64,000 bases of DNA. Source: Tubulanus polymorphus. Its lineage: Eukaryota > Nemertea > Palaeonemertea > Tubulaniformes > Tubulanidae. How positions within the stretch are numbered: the stretch's first letter is position 1; every line of letters starts with the position of its first letter. The stretch lies in NCBI RefSeq assembly GCF_964204645.1, contig NC_134025.1, positions 27,188,001-27,252,000 on the forward strand. Reading direction: 5' to 3'. The position numbers were made by a program, and so were the translations under genes. The notes under the pieces were generated by a model, which was not told where the DNA came from, made no database searches, and saw only the letters and a list, made by a program, of their open reading frames with translations. Shown here piece by piece: positions 23,031 to 36,137 of this stretch.

Positions 23031-26000
23031 TACCCTATTTCGTTTAAGTAGTTGTTTCTCAAGGTGGTGACACTAGACGTCCCTGGTTCAACCCATTAAG
23101 ACTCGTCAAACTTTTCTTCATTTTCCTCAAACTTTCCTCAATATCGACCGATGAATCGTTCGTGAACTCTTAAGAGATTCCGATAATGGTCAATAAAACG
23201 AAATTTCACGGGACGTGATCAAAAGTATGCGTTTGTTTAGCCACATCTGGCGGGAGTATCGGAGCTTACCGTCACGTCATAATTGGTGGTAACTGAGTGG
23301 TGGTAGGAAGTACACCCAACAATGGTAACACGTATCCATTAGCGATGCTTCTTTAATCATTATAAGCTTTTTGCGTCCGTGACTCATAAAAAGCTACGCT
23401 TACGACAAAAAAAAGTAGTTGGCCCTATACGAACGATTGTTTTCGTTCTGATAATTATTTTGAAATTAACCAATAGGCGAGCTTTTTAAAAGTGGAATTA
23501 GCAAAGTCAACACTTTGCGTCTGTGAGCTGTTTTTATATCGTGTTGTTCGGGTTGAGGTCTCTGCGCGACAACATCAGTCCGCAATTCCGTTGGGCTTTT
23601 CCATAAAGGAAAACTTACCATGAAATTAAAGCCACGATTGACAGGAGATGTTTAGGTTGTCATTTTGCACGAGTTTAATGAACTTCTGTCATGTAGATGT
23701 TGAGGTCCTTTGTTCTTCTGACAACTGATTTCCATCTCGGCAATATCTACTAATTAAAAAACGTGAAATGAAATTTCCGACAAACCCTTCTCTAAGTCGG
23801 ACTTTTTAAATATCAATTTTGTACGTGGTTTGTTAGGACGAGCAAAAAAAGAATTTCTTTATACGCTCCTGTCGTTAGCACAGTTATACAATTGCGTTTG
23901 ATGGTCTTCGACACTTCGCCGGATTCTCTCTTAAAGTTCTGAGAAAATTCAGATTTCTCCAGTTAAACGTAATGTTCTTGAGTCCAGGCGCATTGTGTCC
24001 CTTCAGCTTGAATAGTAATTGATAACAATTCATGTACAAACAATTGAATAAAACCATCCCGGGAGATGTGGAAACCTTTGAAGATTTCCTATTCGAATTT
24101 ACAAATTTATGAATATCGTTTTTGTGATAATCTTTTCGGGAATAATTTTGTCACAATACACAACAATTGAATTAATGATTCATATTTCAAGTGTCGTCGA
24201 GTTACAATTTTGCTAGCCATCCGCATTCGCTGCCTGAAGCTTTAATTTCTGTAAAGACTCATTCATCGAGCTTATATCGCCTTTGTTTTACCGATAGTTA
24301 TAATAGTATGCCTAATTTAACTTGAATTTTCAATAATTTTTGAAGTTTCGTTGCTCACAGTTGTCATATGATGCACTTTCAGTCCTTCAGGGTTCGCTGT
24401 GTAATTTACGATTACATGCCTGACCTGGACCTTTGTAGTCACGGCATTTTCCAAATTGCCAATTTTCCTTTGTTCTTGTTTAAATGAAACGGTCCCCCTT
24501 TTGATTCTTCTTTTTGGACCCTTTGATGTCCACGAATTGCTGAAAATTCATTTTGCCTTAAAAGTTTTTTTTTGAGCGGGGGTTCACGTGTCTCATTTCT
24601 AAAACAAAGACTTCAAAGTGAGATGTCTCGTGTATTTGAACTCGTTCTATCAGCGCGATTCCGTACCACTTACTGTTTTCCAGTTTTTCGACTACAATGG
24701 ATAGTGAAATTAATCTTTTGTCGGATTTCGCCGCGGATTAAAACTCTCGGGATTAAAGCGAAACCCGCGCGTATCGATCGTTCGCTATTTGTGACAAAAA
24801 TTTGATCTAAAAATGGATAACTAGTAATCAGTATTTAATTCCCGGCGTCGAAGAATTATTTCCCAATGGTGTTCAAGAGTCGCTGCTATTTTTACTTCGG
24901 GCAAAAACCGGCGCTACTTTATTGCTTTCATTCAAATATTTGCATCCTCAGCATTTTGACGTTAGTGCACCTTCTTCATCTCGGCGGATGAATTTTTATC
25001 GTAGAACCATCGAGTATTTTGCGTAAGACATAAGATAGATATATTTAGCCAGTGAATACTTCCATCGAGTGTGGAATTGATTTCGTATGATAAACTCGCG
25101 AGACAGTTAATGTACTCGTGTCTGCGCGCAGGAAATAGTCTTCTTTTATTGTGTCTATATTTAATGGCGCGAATCGAAATTTCATCGATATTCCGGCGTT
25201 TCTGGGATGATATTTCGAATACGGTACGTACGATATCAACGGACTGACACGTGACCCCAGATGCGGGTTCAAACTCGGAGGGGAAAATACGAGCGCGACG
25301 ACGTAAAGTCTTTGTAGATTTATTACTTCTAGGCAAATATTTCGGATTAGAGATGATCAAATAGAAAGGATGAAATGAGGCATAAATGCCGTGCACGCCG
25401 CGTAGTACGTGCCGGAGACTGGATGCCCGCGGGGACATGTAACGTACAGGGGACTGGGTTAGCACGTTGTTGTGTGCGCGCGTGTAATAAACGAATTTTC
25501 TCTGATAATTCTAGTTATTTCTTGCGTTTTTCACTTGCGCATGCATTATTCTTGTATTATACTCTCTCGTGCGCGCGTGCGTCGTCTCCATTTCTTATTC
25601 ATAAAAACGCTGGAAACCTCAGAAAATTGCGGATCAAAAAGATGGTGTTCGATATCGTTTTAATTTCAGTCGACACGCAAATATTTCTCTATCTTTTAAC
25701 TGAAGAAACTGAACTGAATCTATGCATTGACATTCGGATTATTTAGTTTTTAGTCTTGACAGCTTAATTGATAGAAATCTGAGGCGCGACTTAAAGTTTC
25801 ATTCGACATGATACCGCTGAAACTTTAATGAAATGTTTAATCATTCTGTGAACTGGCCAGGCCCCCCTCTTGTTCTTTGAACCCATGAATGAACTACTTA
25901 TTAAAGATATCTTGATACAACTGGACGCTGTCGCTGAAAGAATAGGGATCTCATGTTTGTGGTGATTTACCGTCCTCTCCGGATGAGGGACATGGATTAC

Positions 26001-28637
26001 CACTTGCATTCAGCATTATTTTCCTGTCCCCGATAACAATAGCATAATTAACTCAGCTGTTTTGAATTGTCTGTGACCTGCTGGTGACCATGATCCCCTG
26101 TGATAAACCATAACTGCATCGGAAGCGCGTTATAATGAGACAATTACGTTTTATGAATCTGAAAAAATCTTTGAATATCCTATTGACCTCGAGTCGTAAT
26201 GCGGAACAACTTCCACCGTGGATTACCAACAATTCCTTTAGCCTTTTTCTTAAAAATCATTGTTTTCATAAGATAACCTACCGGGTACCTTTGTTTTTGA
26301 ACATCTGGCTTTTTTTAATACGAAGACATGACCGAGAAGATCGTCGAAAAATGACGTGTACACAATATTTTCATAGTTAGCTCGATTTAAAGAGTTATTA
26401 GGAGTTTATTATTAAGTGATTATCATTAGAGGTGGTTTGATGGTGAGCTTTAAATGGTCAAAACAGTGATTGATGACGACCGATGGGACTTGTAGATCCA
26501 TTGACAAGATTGATGACCATCGCGGACACCGAGTAAATTGATTTACAGATAATCCCTTGTCACATAGAAACAGAAAGTTAAGAGTTGTCCATTCATCTGT
26601 CAAGAGGTTCTGACTTTAAAGGATAGATGATTGAAACACTAATTAGGTGAAGTATTTTGTGGCTGATTATATCTTCTTTGTAGACTAGAAATGTAACTAG
26701 CTCGTGTGAAAGTTTGAATTCCAATATTGGACAACCTATGTCATCCTAGTCGGATGTGTTAGTCCGATGTCTTCAGATAGATATCATTTTGTCGTTCAGA
26801 TTTTCAAGCTTCAACTGTTTTGTGTGTATTGAAGCGAAATTCTGAAAGATTGTCGTCAGTTGCTGAGAAACGGTCAGTCCTTTGTGTCCCCGAAAGGACG
26901 GACGGGTTGACGGCAGTTTTACGGGAGTTGACAGCAAGTCTAACCCGTCAACATAAACGACATACACGCCGCGACCCCAATTAGAATCCAATCGCGTGGA
27001 AGTTGATCGGAAGTACGTGAAAAGAACACCTTTGGGCAAAAAACATGGCGAAACAATGGCGTATCGGTTCGGACACGATTACGTTGTTAATCGGCCACAT
27101 TTCGAGCGTCGACCGTCGTCGGCGAGTAGACACAGATCTGATTATGAGTCTATTGTCTCAGATTCGCGATCGTAACATCTGCTCACAAATCCAATTATAC
27201 ACGTTTTTTGAACAAGTAGATCTTCAAAGCAGGTGATGCTACGTTACCAGGCAACTGAATCAGTTACAGACCCCGGTCATTACTGGTCTATTTAGTTAAT
27301 GACAAATGACTGCCCAGTAATAAGACTCTCGCCGATCTTCAGTCGAAAGGCTTTTGAACTCGGCCATTGAACCTTCATCTGTTCGCTTAGTGGGAGGATA
27401 AAAATACCAGTCTTTATATTCGCGATGTACAGCGGTCATTCTATTCTAGACCATAATACACACGTTGTACATTAACTTTTTTATTGAGTTATGTCACTAG
27501 ATGATTAGATATGATATGATCAGATTATGATCCATAAATCACGAGGTCTAGTGTGTCAAAAATCGCTATCTTTCGACGAAGATAAATACTACAGATTGTT
27601 TAAGAACTCTAGTAGCGGTTCTTCAAATGTGGATCAGTTTTCACCGATCATCGACGTATTTATACTTGATGCTTTCATCAGAGATCGAATTATATCGAAA
27701 CCGAGTCGTTTTTTAAGTGGCAATTTCCTAAATAGTTTTTCAAGCAAACATATTTCTCACATCGACGTGGTTTTTAGGAAGCTTTTATCAGCGCTTTCTG
27801 TCAGAACGGCATGTTTGATGCTTTGTCGCGGAACGCGGTAGACAATGGAAATTAAGATGTACAGTTGTATGCCGAGTCATGCTCTGATGTTTTGCCATCT
27901 CGGAACCGGCTCTGTTCCTGCGCGCGACGGGACAAATCAGATGATGTCAATCATTATTACTGCTGAAAACGGCTGATAACATTTTCAGACGAGATACTGA
28001 GAAATTCCTTATTCAACGGTTCGCGTGATCGTTCAACAGAATCATTATTCAATCATTTTAATGGATATACATGAATTCACTGAAATTTTAGAATCTCACC
28101 CAATCTTCAATTATTCGACAAAGTCATGGAAATATGGCGCGAGGCAGGGTTATTTATTCACGGTACCTCGCATGATTTAGACGAGCAATCACGACTGCGG
28201 AGATAATGGTTCGAGGCGGGTCACGTGATGTGAAACTTCCGTGCTGGTTTTACGTGTAATGACGACGAGGCCGAGATTAGTATCATTATTTCGTACGTCT
28301 TTTTCTAACCATAATCGTAAACAGGCCCCTAAAGACGGCTATTTCTACGGTAATACGAATTTCGTTCTTGACATCGGTGTCAAAAAAAGAAACCCGATAA
28401 GCGGCGTGCTCGACAAACGGCTGGAGAAATTGATTCGTTTGAATTGTCGCCGGAACAATGTGTTTCGTTAATTGTCGATTCCTATTTAAACGCGATTTTC
28501 TGAAATTATTTCGCTGTTTAAACTGGTTACCGTGGAAACTTATGAGTCATAATGATGCTCAGGTGAAGACTGGCATCAAGGCGTCACTGGCGACTCGGTG
28601 GCACCACCCAAGGCTAGCAGCGATGATGCAACTTCAA

Positions 28638-28666
28638 CTCTTCTCTCTCTCTCTCTCTCTTTCTCT
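28638..28666. repeat. CT microsatellite
   Basis: About fourteen TC units with one TT interruption; simple sequence. Confidence 0.9.
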
Positions 28667-29453
28667 GAGTGATGGGATTAAAAAAGTGATGCTGCATTTG
28701 ATGCGTTAGTTGACAAGATGGTGCATCTAGCACGATGCTCGGATAAATGTATCATTACCAAGGAAACGAAAGTGAAAAATGAGAATCTCTGATGTCTGTC
28801 ACAGAGAGAGCGGGATTAGATTGGAACACTCTGTTTGATCTTTCAGCAATTATGATAAATGTTTCTGGTCTAATCAATGTTTATTCATCTGCCGCGCACG
28901 AATAAGAAAATCACTTCGTCGAAAAATAAATTTCGAAAGTATTTTCGGGGTTTGAAATGCATCTTGACTTTTTGTTTTTTCAAAGCGCGCCGAATGTTTG
29001 ATGAATTTTTTCGTTCATTAAAGCAGCGCTCGTGGTTGAATCATTCGCGGTTGAATTATTATCATTTAATTCCACCTGCTGGAACAAAGTGTGACTGGTT
29101 AAGTTTGGAAAGCTCACGGGATTCACTTGTCAGCGGTAACAATGCCCGATCGAAAGTAGGCAATTAACATGTAAATTTGACCTCGCGAAGCTGTTCCTTT
29201 TCCTCCGCTTCTTTTCTGCACTTTTCACGACCTTCCCGAGAAGTTTTAACGATTATCTTTAAAATGACAATGCCTGTTATTTTTTAATCCACGCAACTAT
29301 TCGCTGTTGAAACACGCGCATTTCTGGATGGATTTTCGTGCTTTCAGTTTCAAGGACAACCGCGGCGCCTGAGAACATATTGCGGGCATACTCATTTAAC
29401 GGTTCAGTAAAAAGTTCAACGAGGTCTCGTTCTGTCATCACGAATTGAGAATG

Positions 29454-29481
29454 CATGGACTCTTTCGTTTTAGAGTCCATG
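29454..29481. repeat. Perfect 10-bp hairpin
   Basis: CATGGACTCT and AGAGTCCATG flank an 8-base T-rich loop. It overlaps the start of a 67-codon minus-strand open frame (29277-29480). Meaning unknown. Confidence 0.7.
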
Positions 29482-32400
29482 TTTAAACAATCGATGAAAT
29501 TCCAACTCGGCCACTCTGTAAAATCTTGTAACTTCCATTATGAGTTTCATTTCAAGAATGAAATCGTTTTCTATAGCGGCTGAATTGAATTCATTCTGTA
29601 TCCCGTCTCATCTTCTTTGCATCGTGGCTTATAGATGATCTGTCAACATTGCGCTGTTTTGAATTATCAGTCTTTCGAGGGCAATTATCTGAAAGTTGAA
29701 TCTATAAATCTAACGTTTCTTTTCAATAAAATATTCTCATGTTACGTGCGGCACCGAAAATTTCATCGGATAATCTGTGAATTAATGGCCCCGGGGTGGT
29801 CGGGCCGGTCATAAATGACAATTTTCTCATGTAATTTACTATTATCAGTCGACTAATGATATTTGTATGTGCTGAAAGGTTGCCCAGTGCTTTTAAATAC
29901 TTCACTGAATTTTGTCGTCCAATGATTGATAAAGTTCATCCCTGTACGGCCATTGATGAAATAAAAGTGTAGTTAGGGTACTCCACGTGGCTGTAGCCTT
30001 AATTACCACTCCCTAAATATGTTTAGTTCAATGTTTATGATAGTGTATGAGAGTGTTCCAGTTTTCTGTATGGCGGTGCTCTTTGTTGTTTAAACGCTAT
30101 ATCAGTTGTGTGTCGGTTGTCTTCATATCGAAACACCGCCGGAGAGGGACTCTCTCATGTTTTTTGGGATTAAGCCTAGATAAGCGACAAATCTCTTCCA
30201 AGGTTAGTCTTTTTGCCGATTTCAAACTATTTAAATTAAGTTTACTACATAGAATTGTTAAAATCAAAAAGAAAAAACTTATGAAGTGAAATGAAGTATG
30301 ATGAACATCTTGTTTATGGGTATTATTATTTTGTTCAATGGTCATGTATATTTATAGTTGTAATGAGAGACTAAATGCTTAAATAAGTTCGTCAAATCAA
30401 AGAAACCGATGCGACTATAATGAAGTCTTATCAACGCGCAGAATTTCCTTTAGGAAATGAATCATATATTAATGAATCATGGACGAAATAGATTTATTAA
30501 ATCGTATCATAAATATCATAGAAATGTCCGGCAAATGGGTGTATAATGAGCTTTACCATATCAGTGTTGATCATGTTTTTCCCTGGAGTGTGGGTCTGGT
30601 CTATTGTAGTTCATGATTATCAGACAATCATAAATGAACATCAGCGCTGCAGTGTCCTTCAGGTTTTTTGGACAATGTTTTTTCGAGCTTATTCGACTCA
30701 GTAATTAGAGCGTCGACTATCGTCAATAATTCAACAAGATAAATCAGCTTTAAATTCACATCTGTGGCGTTGTCGAAGGTAACGTTATTTACAGTCCACA
30801 GATAGCTCAGTTCTGAAGAGCCCTTGTTTGGTGGAAACTGACAGATGGCTATGTCTTGCTCATATATTATTTATGACGGATAATTAGTACTGAAAGATAA
30901 ACTGTTCCAGTAATCCCCGGGTTAATTAGTTGTCACTCGATGTTTCTGCGACATGTTTTGTGCTGCAGCAATTTATTTTTCAAAGCCTGTCACTGTCATT
31001 CCTGATGTGGAAAAAGGACTTGTTGACTAGACAGACTCTTTAGATCTCCCTTACTTTGACCAAAGTTTGAACTCATCAGTTCTCATCAAACACCGTTGAA
31101 ATGATACATATATATCACCTAGCATCAGACTACACCAAGCGACGACGATGACGTGTGCATTGACAGCATTCAATGAGAAAAAGTGAAAGTGGAATATTAA
31201 AACTGCTGAAGAACTGAGTGAATCTCATCTCACATCAAAGCCGCTCTAAAACCATTGATGTTCAACAGAGTTTACTTTATTACTGCTTGAAGTTTAGTTA
31301 ATATTTGCATAATGATGGCGCAACAGTGAACCATTTGACGTTTTAAAAATTATTCAACTTCATAAAATCTCTGCACTTCAAAGGTTTTGCCAAATGGGAG
31401 GGTGGAGGTTTATGGCTTAGACTTTTTTAGAGAATAGATTACGGTTGAGTCTTTCTCTAAAAACGCTTTATAACTCGCTGCTTACCCACGTGAGACGCCG
31501 TTACATTTATCAATGTTTATTAATATCACCTGTTAATAAGAGCTGTAATTAAAATAATTAAAACTAATGGAAGTAATGACGTTATATCAAGCAGTGTCTT
31601 TCTAACGGTCAATAATACAACATGCATTATATAGTATTCTATTTCATATTTAGCGCAATTTGGTCGGGCTTTTGTGGGAGGTTATTTCATAGTGCTGCAG
31701 GTGACTCAGTCCTCACAGCGGGTAGCCCGTGAACTCACCTGTACTCCTAATTGATGCCTTTATCGATTCCATCCAGAGTCATCGCTCCTCGCTGAGTGAC
31801 CATTCAGCCCCGATTCAGACGGTGTCGCCATCTGTCATAAACCTTTTTATCATCGAGGAGTTGTTGAGCTGAAAAACTTGTAGCAAAGACTATACATTAC
31901 TTTATTGATAAGATACGATATCCGCGTTGTGACGATGACATAAGGAGAATCCCGCAATAATAACAAAAAATGAAGTCTGTAAATGTTTCCCGGACCTACT
32001 AGTTTGTTCAATATATCCTAACAGTCATCTTGAATATATCCTTATAGTCATCAGCTTCAAGAATACTGAATAAACTCAAGGAAAAATTTTTGGGACATGA
32101 TTTTGTTTTTCGTTATTTTGACACATTACCGGAACATAATGGAAGTTGCTGTTGATGCTAAATTATTAATTAGTTAAGCCGATGTTATCATTCATGATTT
32201 TCGTAATAGCTGACATTACCTAATCTTGAAAAATCAAATTTGTCTCATTACGTATTGAAAATGCTTGATAGTATTTGATATATGACTCAGTAGTATTTGG
32301 GTAGTATCCTTATTAAGAGACTCTACCTAATAACAACAGTTTGCTACCGGCATCATCGCTGTTAAATGATTGATTGATTTTCTGTATACCAGGTAACTTA

Positions 32401-32963
32401 TCCGCCGTACGCGATTGAGTAAGTTCAGTTTACTCGGTCTCTTAGATTACGGCAGGTTGGTGAAATCTATATTTGCGAATAACTTCAAATGAAACCAGTC
32501 TGTCTGCTGTTCAGCTGCGGAGCTAGGATTTACTATTTAGTCGGCGTTATCGGCATTATTTAGACTCAATCGCTCGATTGAGGATTGTATCCTCTTTTCT
32601 CGCGATGAATTGTATGTTTACAGTTGATTTTATGGAAAATACCGACAAATTCTTGAATATTGATGACACTTCATAGGGATCGTATTATTCTAAGACATTG
32701 AAATATGGTCGGAAAATTCGAATTCAGTATTGGATTTGTGGTAAGATTGATTGTTGTACATTGGTTAATCTTAAAAAATTACATGCCTGTTATGGTAAAA
32801 CATTTTGTTAGTTCAATACTGGGCAATTTCATTTATTGTTTTGAAGGACAATATCTTTAAATAGATTATCCCACTACATCTACATAACCTTTAAGAATGA
32901 ATTAATAGCGTATTGTACTCATCAGTATAATTAATAGATACTCTATCATCTATAATCTGGATA

Positions 32964-33114
32964 GAAATACAGCTATTAATTATTTCTGATCAAGACGTCT
33001 TTTATTTCAAACCCACAGCTGTAGAAAAGTTAATTTTAAGAACGGCTGAGTATTAGCATATACGACATTGCTATATTGAACAATGAAAGAAATACAGCGT
33101 CATTAATCATTTCC
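32964..33114. promoter_or_regulatory. Duplicated GAAATACAGC-ATTAAT-ATTTC motif pair
   Basis: Two copies 125 bases apart: GAAATACAGC then TATTAATTATTTC (32964-32986), and GAAATACAGC then GTCATTAATCATTTC (33089-33113). Both contain homeodomain-type ATTAAT cores. A paired, spaced motif in an otherwise AT-rich intron suggests a cis-regulatory element or a small old duplication. Confidence 0.3.
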
Positions 33115-35597
33115 AATTCATGCAGTCATCGAAATTATAAATGTTTTTTGTATAGTTTTTGATTAAAGTCTTTGTGTCTGTTCTGTGTATAGTTTAAATC
33201 ATATTTGTCACTCGGGGCTGCACAGTTGAGTTCAAGGGTTGGTCGCTTTTTGTAAAGCGAACAAAACCGGCCAGAGTTTTTGTTTTGGATGAAAAATGTA
33301 AAATGACAGTATATGCCACGAATACATTTATATCGGGAGTTTGTTTAAGACATTAAGTCCGTACGCCCATTTATTTCAATGAAACATATCTGTATGTACT
33401 TTTTAAGCTTCTTTGTGTTGGTAGTATTTATCTTATGAGGCAAAATCCATCATACGTATCTGCAGAATAGAAGCTCGAAAAATTTTTAGGTCAAATTTAA
33501 GAGATTCGAAAATGATGATGGCTTTTTGTCGCTGGGTTCCCCGTTGTGAAGAAAACAGATAAAAAATGTTCTGAAAAATAAATCACGAAGGCTTTTATGA
33601 AGGATTTTGACAGTTTAATGCTTCATTTAGATAATAATGATAGGTGGAATCTTAGGTAAGTGTTGAAAGTCAGATGCAGTGGAGATATGATGTGCAATAT
33701 GTTATGATTTCATATCCTGATGTCTCGATAAGACGATCGTAAATCTTCATAGCTCACCCTGTAAGCTCATTATGCTGTAGTTTTCATTAAAGTTTCACTT
33801 AAAAATCTGTGAACAAATATTCACTTTTAAGTCTAGTTATTAGTTGACCTCAACTGTATAACCATGGTGATAATATAATCTGCATTCTACCCTTGGGGCC
33901 TGTTCTTGCTTTACCCTCGGGTAATTTGGCCTCCGGGGTTGATCTCATATATGGGTAATGTTTTTGGTTTAATTTTGTCGCTTTTTTAGCTCGAGGCCTG
34001 GCTCGCCCGCTGGATATTGGCCCGAAGGCGTACCTAAACATAGCCCTAGGTCAGAGGAATTTGACTGGGACATCTGCTCTAGGAAGATCTTATTGCGATG
34101 TCACCGAATTTTGACCTTGTGGAAAAATGCGTGACGAAAATGGGAATCTGACTGGAAGTCAATGCTTCGTGGTTATCTGTAGTTTGTAGATAACTGATCT
34201 GAGAACGATAATTAACCTCACAAATGAAGTTGCTGCATGATTTAAAGTTACAGCTGAAACTGCCATTGATAAGAACATGTTTTCATCAGGTAGTAATTGT
34301 TCCACCTGTTTGTTTGTCTATAACAGTAATAAGGTTTGTTCTCATAATTACTGAACTGTATTTTAGGTTATGGAACTAATGAACTAAAGGCCTTATTGTA
34401 TCTGAACGGTGGACTTCAAACATTTAGGTACAGATTATTTTGCCTAAACAATTACATAATTAAGACTAAGAGACTTTTCTTAGACTTTCTAGGGGCTGAT
34501 ATTACGAAATATCTCACTCCAATATCATAATCCGATAGCAGGTTCGATATATCTGATACTCAGGCGATTTCTGTGTGTTCCGCGTTACATCTCAAAATGG
34601 AGCCACTTCGCATCAGCAGCGATCACTCGAGGAAGCTGCACGTTGAGCGAGCTTCACACAGCGATTGAAACTAGTCAAAAGTGGCTGTTCAAATTCCCAG
34701 TTAATGAATTACGTACATCGAGCATCAGTTTCTGATTTTAGTGGCAGGGCGCGTTTTAACCGGTGAAGTCAGGTTTTCGCGTTTTTAAAGCTTTTAACCT
34801 ACGATTGCGGAAGAGCCCGCAGCAGGAAACATTGAATTTTGTATTTATCGGATCACGTAACTGAAAGTTCATTAGCGTTTGAAAATGTACCGATACCCCC
34901 TAGACTGCAGAGTTCAACTGCGCTAAATCCGTCTTTCAAAAATGGATGAATGGCGCTGTTCTATTTTTAGAAACGACAAAATCGTCATCATCGGTTTTGT
35001 TTTTCATCTGTTTTGTCGTCAAAAGATACGGTATTCTTTTCATGGCCGGAATCTTCCAATTCACTGTCTGTTTTCGTGTAACGCTTCTAAGATATTTCGT
35101 GATACGACGAAGAAACCGCACATCAGCGACGTTTGAAGTACGTTTGCCTCGAAAAGAGTAACGAAGACAGTTCAAGAGTCGCGTAATAGAATCGTACTTT
35201 GAAGTCGTTGACATTTGTGTAATTAGTAAGTGAATCTTGCGGGTGGAATTAGTGATCCTGTACGGGCCACCTGTGTTCTCGAAGCATCAATGAGGAATAC
35301 CACACGTCATTAAAAACCGAAGACGCTAATTTCTATGAACGTCGATTCTGGTCGGCGTAAATTCCGCCGCGAGGTGACGCAAAAAGTTAAAAAGTCTCAT
35401 CCTACCACACGACGAGGATTAAAACTTCTAAACGGGCCATTAGGGGTTTATAATTATTCACTCAAGCTTACAAGGGATAAACTAGCCTTAGGGACAAGGC
35501 CGATATTGTTCTTTAAGCTTAAGGCAACGGTTGCTGGAAGCTATACGCCCCTAGTCATATGGGGAAGGTTACCCAACTTCCCCGCTCAGAATCCTTC

Positions 35598-35760
35598 CAC
35601 AATACATTACAATACAATAAACTTTATTCGCATAGACAATATTATGTCCAATACAATATTCAAGTATAAACATCATACAGGCCTGTAGCTGAAGCTGAAG
35701 CCTGAAGGCTGCATAACACTGGCACCTTACACAAACGAAATAACCAAACAAAAAAATATT
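35598..35760 (-). mobile_element. Probable 3' end of a non-LTR retrotransposon
   Basis: Read on the minus strand, the segment runs through a unique tail to GCGAATAAAGTTTATTGTATTG and then a short TTGTA-type repeat. This arrangement, an AATAAA followed by a short tandem tail, is characteristic of truncated LINE copies in many invertebrates. The body beyond about 35760 cannot be delimited and no reverse transcriptase is present, so this would be a heavily 5'-truncated copy. Confidence 0.45.
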
Positions 35761-36022
35761 ACAGACTGGAGCACTTGAAAATTACAGTTTGATGAGTTCA
35801 TGAATTTAACAAAATGTGGGAATTGAGGTAAAGCACCATTAAGACAACATTAATCAACGTTGAATCACTCTTAGGATACATCATCTTCTACTGTCTTATT
35901 GCTTATTATTGAAAATCCATCAACGCTTTCACAAAAAGCCTTTCTCTCGCTGAAAGGTATGTTATATCATTTGTTGTGACACAAAAACATACCGCAATGT
36001 CGGCTTAGTGGCTGCGATGACT

Positions 36023-36046
36023 CTTGGAGTAATCATTTACTCCAAG
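36023..36046. repeat. Perfect 10-bp inverted repeat, 4-base loop
   Basis: CTTGGAGTAA, loop TCAT, TTACTCCAAG. The stem is too short for a microRNA precursor. It could be a dimer binding site or a small cruciform. Confidence 0.75.
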
Positions 36047-36123
36047 GATGGCTGTAGATAAAAAAATCTGAAGAGAGTCTCTAATCAATTTTATGATTCT
36101 TTCCTCGGGCGGATCATCATAAT

Positions 36124-36137
36124 TGATGATATCATCA
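36124..36137. repeat. Perfect 14-bp palindrome
   Basis: TGATGATATCATCA is its own reverse complement and lies about 80 bases from the hairpin at 36023-36046. Confidence 0.75.

Larger units (their letters stand above)
23040..35590. other. Intron section: CpG-rich islands, no gene supported
   Basis: CpG-rich blocks are visible around 23860-25700 and 26880-29500. The longest open frame in the window (24962-25465 on -, 167 codons) lies in one of them, but it is overlapped by open frames on the + strand, has no recognisable domain and no clear splice context. The section 29900-33800 is AT-rich and CpG-poor. Confidence 0.4.

Noticed and set aside
24962-25465. Longest open frame in the window (167 codons, minus strand)
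   Set aside because: It lies in a CpG-rich block with overlapping open frames on both strands, has no recognisable domain, and I saw no convincing splice or promoter context.
36023-36046. Hairpin as a microRNA precursor
   Set aside because: The stem is only 10 bp; microRNA precursors need roughly 30 bp.
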